NCBI GenBank assembly: GCA_031550605.1
Contig: JAVBOK010000006.1
Coordinates: 1 to 22,777 of the forward strand
Length of the DNA: 22,777 nucleotides
DNA from: FLUQ01 sp031550605
GTDB taxonomy: Bacteria; Desulfobacterota; Desulfovibrionia; Desulfovibrionales; Desulfovibrionaceae
Reading direction: 5' to 3'
Shown here in pieces: positions 1-7,008 of this stretch. Made by a program: the position numbers and the translations under genes. Numbering within the stretch: the first letter of the stretch is position 1; every line of letters begins with the position of its first letter. The notes under the pieces are model-generated. The model made no database searches, was not told the origin of the DNA, and worked only from the letters and a program-made list of their open reading frames with translations.

Positions 1-377
1 TCAATCTTGACCCAATCGCCGGTCCGGCTCACTTCCAGCGGGTCCCGGTCGCAATCCGTGACCGCCGGGGCTCCGATGACCACGGCGCCAAGCCCCATCT
101 TTGTTGTCATGGTGTTGAAGACCATCCCGATGGGCGCCGCCCCGAGCAGCCTGGCCACATGGAAATAGATCGACCAGCCCGAGGATCCCTTGGCTCCCGG
201 AAACACCAGAATCTTGTTCTTGAAACTCTTGCCGCACAACTCGTGCCTGACCTCCGTCACCGTGCCCGAGGGCGGATGGATGCCGCCCCAGCCGGAAATG
301 GTGTCCCTGGTCACCAGGGCTTCGCCTTCCACAACCCCGCCAACGACTTTTCTTCCATGCAATATGATCGGGTTCAC
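1..377 (-). CDS. Aconitase X small (swivel, DUF126-type) subunit, C-terminus cut by window edge
   Basis: This is the small subunit of an aconitase X (AcnX) dehydratase. In this family it forms the swivelling domain that closes over the Fe-S catalytic large subunit. About 125 residues are visible, close to the usual full length, and the reading frame is still open at base 1. The glycine/serine segment GAKGSSG (residues 61-67) is the recognisable family signature and should lie at the active site. I chose a GTG start at 377: an AAGGAG Shine-Dalgarno (385-390) sits 7 nt upstream and the GTG overlaps the large-subunit TGA as GTGA. An in-frame ATG at 395 would add six residues but lacks a good ribosome site. 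The overlap points to tight translational coupling with the large subunit. Known AcnX activities include cis-3-hydroxyproline dehydration and archaeal phosphomevalonate dehydration; the substrate here is not determined. Confidence 0.88.
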   Translation of the reverse strand, partial: MNPIILHGRKVVGGVVEGEALVTRDTISGWGGIHPPSGTVTEVRHELCGKSFKNKILVFPGAKGSSGWSIYFHVARLLGAAPIGMVFNTMTTKMGLGAVVIGAPAVTDCDRDPLEVSRTGDWVKI

Positions 378-1657
378 AACAATTCTCCTTCCCATTTTCC
401 GGTAACGGCCGCGCGTACGCAGTCTTCCATGGTTCCATACCAGGCTTCAATGCCGCAGACAGCCGGCAGGTAATGGACCTGTTTCGGCGAATCGCAGGCC
501 ATGACCGAAACTCCCTTGGGAATGATTTTGCCCATGGAAGGGCAGCAATCGCCCAAAAGCCTGGCCCCGGATTTCTCGATAATTTTCGTGTACCCGTTGC
601 GGTCGGCAACGGTTTTTACGGATTTGGCCACGAACACCCAGAAGGCCACCTTGCTGCGGATGGTTTTCCCTTCCAGGAGTCTGGCCAGCCGCCACACTTC
701 CTTGATCGAATAGTGCGGGCAGCCGAGGGCCACAAAATCGATATCCGTTTTGCTTCCGACGGAATTCAGCTTTTCGTACGTTTCGCGGCGCTCTCTGGGG
801 CCGAAGCTGAATCTGGCCTGCGGCTTTTTGCCGCCCAGGGCCTGTTCCAGGGTGTGCGCTTCCGGCGTCAGTCCTTCCACGTGGTAGAGTTCTATGCCTC
901 CGGAAGAAGCCCCCGCCGCGCCGCAATACTTGAACATCTCCAATTCGGGCCGGCCCCGTACGCCGGAAAAGACCGGCACCTTCTCTCCCACTACCAGGCC
1001 CGCGTAGTACCCGAGCAAGCCCCAGTCCAGCACGCTTCGGACGTCGTATTCCACGTCGATCAGCTGCGTGCCCAGGCGGTACGCGTCAGTATGGTAACCC
1101 CAGTAAGGAATTTTCCCCGTCAGCATGGCGCAGACGGTGCTTTCCCTGCCCTCGCAGTTCGTTCTCGCGCCAAGGACCGTATTGATGTAGGACACGGCGG
1201 ACGATTCCTGCCAGGCGCAATGCTCCTTGAACACGGGCAGATTGCCCGCGAGATACGGCGTGCAGGTGCAGGTAAGGTTGATGCCCATCCTGGCCTCCGC
1301 CTCGTCACAGAGAAGCGTCACCTCGGCCATTTCCTTGCTTACGCCCATTTCCTGCCAGCGGTCGGGGTCAAACGCCTGCTGTATCTGGCAAGAAAAGGCC
1401 GTGACCTGCGGGAAGTCGAATTCGGCGTCCGTGTTGCAGAAAAGCTCCCTGGACAACGCGTTGTTGTCGGCGAAACGTTTCAGCAGATCTTCCATGTGCG
1501 GAAAGGCCGTGACCATGGACCCGCAAACATTGTTCGTGTCCACCAGGCGTTCGGCCCCGAGCGCCTCGCCATAGCGGATAAGCAGTTCCAGAGCCTTTTG
1601 TCTGGCGAGCCCCTGATCACCATGCAGCATTGCCTTTTCGGCATCCGTCAGTTTCAT
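374..1657 (-). CDS. Aconitase X large catalytic subunit (DUF521-type dehydratase)
   Basis: This 427-residue cytoplasmic protein is the Fe-S catalytic subunit of an AcnX-type dehydratase. The family start motif is present (MKLTDAEKAMLHGDQG). Family-like blocks follow: the CTCTPY segment (C130, C132), the SYINTVLGARTNCEG segment (about 156-170, C168), an SSGG near 251-254, GCPHYS (C313) and GDCCPS (C371/C372). Several of these cysteines are candidates for cluster ligands; which ones bind cannot be told from sequence alone. The ATG at 1657 has a GGGAGAG ribosome site; upstream in-frame codons look like non-coding sequence. It overlaps the small subunit by 4 nt and lies 133 nt after an FAD oxidoreductase. 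The two-subunit form differs from fused AcnX proteins. Family knowledge suggests dehydration of a hydroxylated carboxylate or imino acid such as cis-3-hydroxyproline. No pyrroline-carboxylate reductase is visible in the window, so that substrate is only one possibility. Confidence 0.9.
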   Translation of the reverse strand: MKLTDAEKAMLHGDQGLARQKALELLIRYGEALGAERLVDTNNVCGSMVTAFPHMEDLLKRFADNNALSRELFCNTDAEFDFPQVTAFSCQIQQAFDPDRWQEMGVSKEMAEVTLLCDEAEARMGINLTCTCTPYLAGNLPVFKEHCAWQESSAVSYINTVLGARTNCEGRESTVCAMLTGKIPYWGYHTDAYRLGTQLIDVEYDVRSVLDWGLLGYYAGLVVGEKVPVFSGVRGRPELEMFKYCGAAGASSGGIELYHVEGLTPEAHTLEQALGGKKPQARFSFGPRERRETYEKLNSVGSKTDIDFVALGCPHYSIKEVWRLARLLEGKTIRSKVAFWVFVAKSVKTVADRNGYTKIIEKSGARLLGDCCPSMGKIIPKGVSVMACDSPKQVHYLPAVCGIEAWYGTMEDCVRAAVTGKWEGELL

Positions 1658-1724
1658 ATTCTCTCCCTTTGTTGCCAAGCGGCGCTCGTAAAACGGTCCG
1701 GCATGCATTCGCGGCACCCGGCAT

Positions 1725-1760
1725 CCGCAGGAAATCGCGACGCATCGCGACGAAATGCGG
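1725..1760 (-). other. Intercistronic hairpin upstream of the AcnX large subunit gene
   Basis: In the 133-nt gap between the FAD oxidoreductase and AcnX genes, outer arms CCGCA (1725-1729) and TGCGG (1756-1760) enclose two TCGCGA blocks (1735-1740, 1745-1750) that can pair across a 4-nt loop. No T-tract follows in the direction of transcription, so it is not an obvious terminator. An RNA-processing or stabilising element is possible (inference). Confidence 0.4.
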
Positions 1761-1790
1761 CGGGTGGAGCCGCAACGGACCGTCTTCCCG

Positions 1791-3104
1791 TTATACGGTC
1801 GGTTCCGAGGAAATATTGTGCCGCAGCCTTTCCTGAAGCATTGCCGTATCCACCGCGTGCACGGCGGATGATCCGGCAATCTCCATGGCGTGGGCGGCCG
1901 CGGCTCCCGTTGCGATGCACGGCCCCATGACCCGGATGCTGGAAAGCGCCGTCACGTCGCCGTCAATACACCGGCCGGCGGCAATGTAGTTGTCCAGTTC
2001 GGGTGAAAGCATGCACCGCAATGGTATGTAATGAAGATGGCCGTTGCCGAAACTCTCCCATTTTCTGTCTTCAAGCGTGTCGTGCAGTTCCAGTGGCCAG
2101 GCCGTCCTGCCGATGCTGTCCGGAAAAAACCGCCCCTGGCGTACGTCGTCCACGCCCACCTGGACGATTCCGCGTATCCAGCGGGTCTGGCGTATGCCCG
2201 GCAGGCCGTATGCCCTGATTCTGCTGCCGGCGAACGCGGAAGGGAACGTCTCTTTGAGAAAGCGGTGCGCCGCGTCAACCTGGTCCTTGCCTGCCACGGC
2301 CAGGTGGCTGGCCCTGACGGGATCCAACGGCGTTTCCGTGTGCGTGATGTTCAGATTCACAATGCCGCGCGCCGGCAGGGGGAAGATGCCGCCCTGCTTT
2401 CGGTGCAGGCCGTACTGGTCCCCTTTGGAGCGCAGCGCCGCGTCCAGTTCCGACGCGGACGGCAGCGCGTCCGTGTTCACGAATTCAAGGCTGGCCATGT
2501 GGCTGCCGTAGACCGTCACGTCCCGCGCCGTGCGGCATTCCACGCCGGCACTCCAGGCCAGGGCGGCGTCGCCCGAGGCGTCGATGTAGCCCGGTGCCGT
2601 GATGGCGACCTCTCCGTGCCGGGTCAGAATGCGAATGCCGGTGATGGTTCTGTCGCGGACCTCCACTTTGGACAAAAGCGCGCCGAGGATGACGGTGACG
2701 CCTTCCCGGATGAGGGTCCGCTCGATCCAGCGCCCAAGAATCACCTCGTCATAGACAATGGTGAGCTGGACGCCCCAGCGTTCATGATACGCGCCGGGAA
2801 CGCCGCGCAACTCTTCAAGTATGTCGTCGGCGATGCCGTGCGTGAGCTGGACCGGCGCGGATCCGCAGGAATACAGCCCGCAAAACAGGCCGATCAGCGA
2901 ATGCGCACTCTGCCCGCCGAGGGCCGGCAGCGAATCGACAAGAATGACGCTTCTTCCCAGCCTGGCCGACTCGACGGCCGCGGAAACGCCTGCAATGCCG
3001 GCGCCGACAATGCAAACGTCGGCCGATAGCTCCCGCACGGAACCCGCGTCGCCGGATTTGCGGCCCACAAGGGTCGCAGTGGAAAAATCCTGTTGTGTGC
3101 TCAC
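1791..3104 (-). CDS. FAD-dependent oxidoreductase (FAD_oxidored-type)
   Basis: This 437-residue protein is a flavoprotein oxidoreductase. The N-terminal Rossmann dinucleotide-binding motif GAGIAG (34-39) sits in a beta-alpha-beta unit ending at the acidic residue of VILVD (57). A C-terminal segment, YIAAGRCIDGD followed by an SSIRVMGPC/ATGAAAAHA stretch, is the usual second FAD-contact region. Between them lies a substrate domain with a DASGDAALAWSAG motif. The start is GTG at 3104, with GGAG 8 nt upstream. The gene begins 30 nt after dctM and is followed by the AcnX genes, so it is very likely co-transcribed with them. It probably oxidises the imported compound or an AcnX intermediate; the substrate is unknown. 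No signal peptide or Tat motif is seen, so it should be cytoplasmic. The C75/C80 pair (LFCGLYSCG) could be redox-active, but this is only a possibility. Confidence 0.85.
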   Translation of the reverse strand: MSTQQDFSTATLVGRKSGDAGSVRELSADVCIVGAGIAGVSAAVESARLGRSVILVDSLPALGGQSAHSLIGLFCGLYSCGSAPVQLTHGIADDILEELRGVPGAYHERWGVQLTIVYDEVILGRWIERTLIREGVTVILGALLSKVEVRDRTITGIRILTRHGEVAITAPGYIDASGDAALAWSAGVECRTARDVTVYGSHMASLEFVNTDALPSASELDAALRSKGDQYGLHRKQGGIFPLPARGIVNLNITHTETPLDPVRASHLAVAGKDQVDAAHRFLKETFPSAFAGSRIRAYGLPGIRQTRWIRGIVQVGVDDVRQGRFFPDSIGRTAWPLELHDTLEDRKWESFGNGHLHYIPLRCMLSPELDNYIAAGRCIDGDVTALSSIRVMGPCIATGAAAAHAMEIAGSSAVHAVDTAMLQERLRHNISSEPTV

Positions 3105-3134
3105 GTGTTTTTCTCCTCTCTTCCCGTTTGCCCT

Positions 3135-4490
3135 CTATCCCCCGGTTCCCATGACCACCCGCGGCAGCCAGAGGGAAAGTTCGGGGAAAAAGGTGACCAG
3201 CAGGAATACCGGTATGCCGCCGAACAACAGGAAAGGCATCATTGGCCGGACCATGTCGCTGACCGGAACACCTCCCGCCTTGGAGACGACGAACAGGCTG
3301 ATGGCCATCGGCGGCGTAATGGTGCCTACCCCGACAGCCACAAAGAGCATGACCGCCAACTGCACGATATCAAGGCCGATAGCCTGGGCCGTGGGCACGA
3401 GCAGCGGGGCCACCACCAGGATCAGCACGTTGGCGTCCAAGAAAAATCCCGCAATGAAGAGAATCAGGTCAATGACCAGGAGAATAACAATCCGCTCGTC
3501 GGATATGCCGGTCATGACGGCCGTGATCTTTTGTGGTACCTGGTTCAGAATCAGCAGCTTGGTGAAGACATGGACCATGGGCAGAATCATAAGAATGGAG
3601 CCGATGGATTTCCCCGTGTCTTCAAACGCTTCGAAAGCTCCCTTCAGCGAGATGCTCCTGTACAGCAGCATGCCGACGAACACGGCATAGACACAGGCCA
3701 CGGCGCCGGCTTCGGTGGGGGTGAAGACGCCGCCGTAGATGCCGCCGAGGATAATCACGGGCATCCCGAAAGCCGGCAGGGCTTCCCGGAAAGACAAGGT
3801 CAGGGCGCCAAAGTAGGACGCGGATTTTCCGGCCGGCCGCATCGCTTGTGACGGGGCGGGAATGGCCGTCTCGGAAGCGGAGCATCCGTCCTCGGGCTTT
3901 CTCCACCACTTGTGGTATACGAACCGGTTGATGACGATGTACAGCAGTCCCCAGATAATGCCGGGAATGACCGTGGCCAGAAAAAGCGCGGCCACCGACA
4001 CGTCGACAATCAGAGAGAACACGATGGCGTTCATGTTCGGGGGAATCATATAGCCGAGAGGCCCGGAGGCGGCGATCAGGGCGGCGGTGTACCGCCTGTC
4101 CCATCCCAATTGCTCGAGCCTGGGCATCATGATCTTGCTCAGGGCCGCCACGGTTGCCGTGCCCGAGCCGCACAGGGCGCCGAAAAACATGGAGGTCAGC
4201 GGAATAGTCGCGCCCATGCCGCCCTTGACCCTTTTCAGGAGCGCCTCGGCGAAGTTGATGAGCTTGGACGCGATTCCGGAAACTTCCAGCAGGCTGCCGC
4301 CGATCATGAAAAGGGGAATGGCGAGAAGCGACACCTTTTCCAGGGCGAAAAACGCCGTGGGGGCCACGGAGCCCATGCTGATCCCGGTGGTGTAGACGTA
4401 AAAGACGGAACCGGCCAGAAAGGAAAATGGTATGGACATCCCCACGACAATGCACGCGAGGACGAGAAAGCAGGCTATCCCTATTTCCAT
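3135..4490 (-). CDS. dctM: TRAP transporter large permease subunit (DctM family)
   Basis: This 451-residue polytopic inner-membrane protein is the ion-coupled translocation subunit of a tripartite ATP-independent periplasmic (TRAP) transporter. Hydrophobic segments run nearly end to end. Family-typical stretches include PLFMIGGSLLEVSG near the N-terminus, TSMFFGALCGSGTATVAALS, and the GGIYGGVFTPTEAGAVACVYA segment in the second half. The middle cytoplasmic loop (about residues 205-235, Pro/Ala/Ser-rich after WRKPEDG) is somewhat long for the family and looks like a species-specific linker. The ATG at 4490 overlaps the end of dctQ by 10 nt, with AAGGA about 9 nt upstream, indicating coupled translation. 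It works with the DctQ and DctP proteins encoded upstream. The presence of a separate DctQ argues against a fused DctQM form. Confidence 0.93.
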   Translation of the reverse strand: MEIGIACFLVLACIVVGMSIPFSFLAGSVFYVYTTGISMGSVAPTAFFALEKVSLLAIPLFMIGGSLLEVSGIASKLINFAEALLKRVKGGMGATIPLTSMFFGALCGSGTATVAALSKIMMPRLEQLGWDRRYTAALIAASGPLGYMIPPNMNAIVFSLIVDVSVAALFLATVIPGIIWGLLYIVINRFVYHKWWRKPEDGCSASETAIPAPSQAMRPAGKSASYFGALTLSFREALPAFGMPVIILGGIYGGVFTPTEAGAVACVYAVFVGMLLYRSISLKGAFEAFEDTGKSIGSILMILPMVHVFTKLLILNQVPQKITAVMTGISDERIVILLVIDLILFIAGFFLDANVLILVVAPLLVPTAQAIGLDIVQLAVMLFVAVGVGTITPPMAISLFVVSKAGGVPVSDMVRPMMPFLLFGGIPVFLLVTFFPELSLWLPRVVMGTGG

Positions 4491-4978
4491 GCTGCCACTT
4501 CCTTCGCCGCTTTGGCGGCGTTGATGAGGCTGTACAGGGCCATCAGCCCCACGCAGACCAGGACGGCGAACAGAAGGGCCCAGATGGGAATCTCAAGCCC
4601 GGCGGTCGTGTTGCCGGATTTGAGGTTGAACAGAAAGTAGCGGTAGATCAGCCTGAAGAACAGGACCAGCACGACGGCCGTTGCAAACTCCACGGCCGAA
4701 TCGATGGCTTTCTGGGTGCGCTGGTTTTTGACGAACAGGTTGATCACATCGATCGAGATATGGTCCTTGCGCTTCACGTTGACGGCGGCCGTTGTCCAGA
4801 TGGCGAGCATCATCAGGTAGATGGGCAGTTCCTCCACTGCGCCGATCGGGAGGTTGAGCACGTACCGGGCAAAAACCTGCAAAAAAACGATGGCGGTCAG
4901 AAGGACCATGGCCACGCCGCCGAAGACGGATATTGACCTGGCCAGCCAGCGGTCGAGTTGCGCTAAGTGCGATTTCAT
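4481..4978 (-). CDS. dctQ: TRAP transporter small permease subunit (DctQ family)
   Basis: This 165-residue inner-membrane protein is the small permease of the TRAP system. Four hydrophobic helices are visible at about residues 16-38, 50-66, 90-112 and 128-150. The family-like EELPIYLMMLAIWTTAA segment and the following KRKDHISIDV stretch between helices two and three are typical DctQ features. The length is normal. The ATG at 4978 has GAGGTG about 8 nt upstream. It sits 48 nt after dctP and overlaps dctM by 10 nt. The protein associates with DctM and helps dock the periplasmic binding protein. Confidence 0.92.
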   Translation of the reverse strand: MKSHLAQLDRWLARSISVFGGVAMVLLTAIVFLQVFARYVLNLPIGAVEELPIYLMMLAIWTTAAVNVKRKDHISIDVINLFVKNQRTQKAIDSAVEFATAVVLVLFFRLIYRYFLFNLKSGNTTAGLEIPIWALLFAVLVCVGLMALYSLINAAKAAKEVAAWK

Positions 4979-5002
4979 GACCCTGTCACCTCGGGATTTC
5001 GC

Positions 5003-5022
5003 CGCGGGGTTTTCCTCCCGCG
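5003..5022 (-). other. Stem-loop between dctP and dctQ
   Basis: Complementary arms CGCGGG (5003-5008) and CCCGCG (5017-5022) with an 8-nt loop lie just after the dctP stop codon. There is no T-tract. Such stem-loops commonly protect the binding-protein mRNA segment so that more DctP than permease is made; that role here is inferred. Confidence 0.4.
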
Positions 5023-5026
5023 CGCG

Positions 5027-6064
5027 TCATTTGGCGGTTTTGGCTTCCTGAATGATGGCCATGACTGCATCATAGGTTTCCGCGCCGATGGCGGTGCGCA
5101 TTTTTGCATCCAGGGACCGCGCGTACTTGACCCACTCGGCTTTGTCCTCCGGGGTGAGCGTATACACTTCCACACCCTTGGCGCGCAGATCCGCATAGGC
5201 CGAAGTCAGAAATTTCCGCTCCAGTTCGGACTGATAGCGCATGGCTTCAATCGCGGCGTCCGAAACCGTCTTTTTGAGATCATCCGGCAACGCGTCCCAA
5301 TGCTGTTTCGAGGCGATCATGTTGGCGTTGGATACCCACTGCCAGTCAATGTCGCTGTAGTACTTGGCAACCTCGTACAACTTGTTGGTCAGAACGGCCG
5401 TCGCCTGGAATTCGGTACCGTCCACCGTGCGCGTCTGCAGCGAGGTGTACAGCTCGCTCAAAGGCAGCGGGGCGGCGTTGCAGATGCCTTTCCAAAAAAG
5501 GTCCACAATGGGATCCTGGTATATGCGGCACTTCATTCCCTTCAGATCCTCCGGCCGCTTGACCGGCCGCATGGAATTGACGAAGCCGCGCATCCCGGCC
5601 AGTCCCACCGCGAGAAGTTTCGCGTTCTTCTCGGCCATCCATTTGTCCGCCAGTTTGAACATCTTGCCGTTGGGATCGCAGGCTATCCTGATGACTTCCT
5701 CTTCGGAGGCGAAAAGGTACGGAACGTTCCAGACGCCGAAGCGTTTGTCCGACGTGGCCATGGGTTGTCCGTAAAAAATTTCGATCTCACCCATGCGCAT
5801 CTGGTCGAAAATTTCCATGCTGCCGCCGAGGACGGCGTTCCAGTAGATCTCGATTTTCATCCTTCCGCCGCTCCGTTCCTCGACCAGACTCGCGAACTTC
5901 TGCAGGGCCAGGCCCTTGGAGTTCGTGGTCTGGTTGACCGGCGTGGCGTAAATGGACGCCGCTTTCCACACAACGGGTTTGGCCGCCCGGGATACGGAGG
6001 GGATCAGGGTGAGCGTCATGATCCCCCAGAGGATTGCCAGTTTGCGCAAACCGTTAACAGTCAT
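5027..6064 (-). CDS. dctP: TRAP transporter periplasmic solute-binding protein (DctP family)
   Basis: This 345-residue secreted protein captures the substrate in the periplasm for the DctQM permease. A signal peptide covers about residues 1-27 (basic N-region, hydrophobic LAILWGIMTLTLIP, cleavage near SRA-AKP). The mature protein has DctP-family features: GGSMEIFDQMRMGEIEI (about 80-96), PEDLKGMKCR ending at R180, which corresponds to the family's substrate-carboxylate-binding arginine, and ELYTSLQTRTVDGTE. That arginine suggests a carboxylate-bearing ligand. ATG 6064 has AAGGAG 8 nt upstream. It is the first gene of the operon, with its promoter about 210 nt upstream. The downstream AcnX and flavoprotein genes suggest the ligand is a hydroxylated or imino acid, but the identity is not readable from sequence. 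Confidence 0.93.
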   Translation of the reverse strand: MTVNGLRKLAILWGIMTLTLIPSVSRAAKPVVWKAASIYATPVNQTTNSKGLALQKFASLVEERSGGRMKIEIYWNAVLGGSMEIFDQMRMGEIEIFYGQPMATSDKRFGVWNVPYLFASEEEVIRIACDPNGKMFKLADKWMAEKNAKLLAVGLAGMRGFVNSMRPVKRPEDLKGMKCRIYQDPIVDLFWKGICNAAPLPLSELYTSLQTRTVDGTEFQATAVLTNKLYEVAKYYSDIDWQWVSNANMIASKQHWDALPDDLKKTVSDAAIEAMRYQSELERKFLTSAYADLRAKGVEVYTLTPEDKAEWVKYARSLDAKMRTAIGAETYDAVMAIIQEAKTAK

Positions 6065-6177
6065 GGTGTTTCTCCTTTTCCGCTGAAAGGTGAAAGGTTC
6101 TCACTCCGGACAACAAACAATTGGACGTCTGGACAGCCGGCAAGAAAACGCCCGGCGCACAGGGCGGAGTACCCTCT

Positions 6178-6254
6178 GCAGCACGCGGGTCCGCCGTGAA
6201 ACGGGGTGCTGCCGGGTCCGCCATGCCGCCGGGCATGTCGCGGCGGCATGGCGG
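6178..6254 (-). promoter_or_regulatory. Highly structured 5' leader of the dctP operon
   Basis: The predicted leader contains a perfect 13-bp inverted repeat (6218-6230 with 6242-6254, 11-nt loop). A second 7-bp inverted repeat follows (6178-6184 with 6206-6212). The first hairpin would lie within about 15 nt of the predicted transcript 5' end. No T-tract follows either stem, so a simple terminator is unlikely. mRNA stabilisation or a regulatory fold is possible. No known riboswitch class is recognised. Confidence 0.5.
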
Positions 6255-6275
6255 TTCGCAAGGCGTCGGGAATGG

Positions 6276-6304
6276 ACTATGATCTGTTTTTGCAATTAGG
6301 TCAA
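6276..6304 (-). promoter_or_regulatory. Sigma-70-like promoter for the dctP-AcnX operon
   Basis: On the minus strand a -35 box TTGACC (6304-6299, 5 of 6 consensus) is followed after exactly 17 nt by CATAGT (6281-6276, 4 of 6). Transcription should begin near 6269, giving a leader of about 200 nt. The site lies next to the only AT-rich stretch in the region. Confidence 0.6.
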
Positions 6305-6306
6305 GC

Positions 6307-6336
6307 TTTCATTAAATTTCATTAAATTTTATGAAA
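6307..6336. promoter_or_regulatory. Three-half-site operator upstream of the dctP promoter
   Basis: Two tandem copies of TTTCATTAAA (6307-6316, 6317-6326) are followed by TTTTATGAAA (6327-6336), which is an inverted near-copy. The 10-bp spacing equals one helical turn, and the block ends 3 bp upstream of the -35 box, the expected place for an activator or a repressor. No cognate regulator gene is adjacent in the window. Confidence 0.5.
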
Positions 6337-6352
6337 TAAAATAATAGCTGTA

Positions 6353-6631
6353 ATCCCTTGCCGGCCAGCGCGCAAAACCACTTGCGGTCCCCGAAAAGCA
6401 CTTGTTCCATCCATCATTTCCGGTGTGCTGTTCCACGAAACTGTTCCCCCTCTCCCACGCCGCTGCAACCGGCGTTTCCATGCCGCCGGAAACCGGCGGA
6501 GGGAAAGGGGGGCATTGTCGTGGAGCAGCGCGGCGGGCGCCAGTCCCGATTTTTCCGTATAACGGCCTTCCATTTTGCGGGTAATCGTGTACCACCGGGG
6601 AATGGCGATCTTTCTGCACGAGGGGGCAGCG
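6353..6631. other. Non-coding stretch between dctP operator and aqpZ remnant
   Basis: No convincing gene is present here. The only structure seen is a perfect hairpin CCGCCGG-AAA-CCGGCGG at 6483-6499, followed by a purine-rich run rather than a T-tract. The stretch probably carries the old aqpZ promoter, which is not identified. Confidence 0.4.
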
Positions 6632-6880
6632 ATGAAGCGGTATATGGCGGAAGTGTTCGGCACGTTCCGGCTGGTTTTCGGCGCCCTGACCCTGATCCCT
6701 CCGGTTGGCATTCCGGTCACCAGCACTTCGGTCAATCCGGCGCGCAGCACGGGCGTCGCCCTGTTTGCCGGGGGAAGCTGCCTGGGGCAGTTGCGGTTTT
6801 TTCTGGCTGGTCCCGCTGTCCGGCGGTTTTCTGGGCGGATTCGCGTACCGTTCGTTTTTCGGCGCGAAACAGGCGTGTGA
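6632..6880 (+). pseudogene. aqpZ: Aquaporin Z pseudogene (internal deletion plus frameshift)
   Basis: The reading starts MKRYMAEVFGTF with LVFG following, which matches the AqpZ N-terminus. It then jumps directly to ALTLI and the second half: IPVTSTSVNPARSTGVALF, containing the second NPA motif. Compared with E. coli AqpZ as I recall it, roughly 150 codons are missing, including the first NPA loop and most membrane helices. After LGQL, at a run of six T (about 6798-6803), the homology shifts to the next frame: FFWLVPLSGGFLGG, then FAYRSFFG. Positions that are Trp in the family read Arg, Ser or Arg here. The in-frame remnant stops at 6880; the shifted frame runs on to 6998. A GAGGGGG ribosome site survives. 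It cannot encode a working channel. Confidence 0.85.
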
Positions 6881-7008
6881 CGAAAAAGCGGATGCGGCGC
6901 CGGAAGCCGTGTGGAGTCCGGCCCGCATTTTCGTCCGCAACCCCCACTGGGCAACCGGGCGATCAGGTGCTATTGTGCGCCGCGCACCATTCAGATAAAG
7001 GTCGGACT

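Noticed and set aside
473..1930. Long plus-strand open frame antisense to the AcnX large subunit
   Set aside because: It lies opposite a clearly conserved gene, has Arg/Gly/His-rich composition typical of GC-rich shadow frames, and matches no family.
6282..6320. Sigma-54 promoter upstream of dctP
   Set aside because: No GG/GC pair at the right spacing on the minus strand; a sigma-70-like pair fits better.
6483..6499. Perfect hairpin as a terminator or start of a CRISPR repeat
   Set aside because: Single copy, 3-nt loop, no T-run and no repeated spacing.
6322..6954. Minus-strand open frames of about 200 residues over the aqpZ remnant
   Set aside because: Proline/arginine-rich shadow translations with no ribosome site. 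The plus strand shows clear aquaporin homology.
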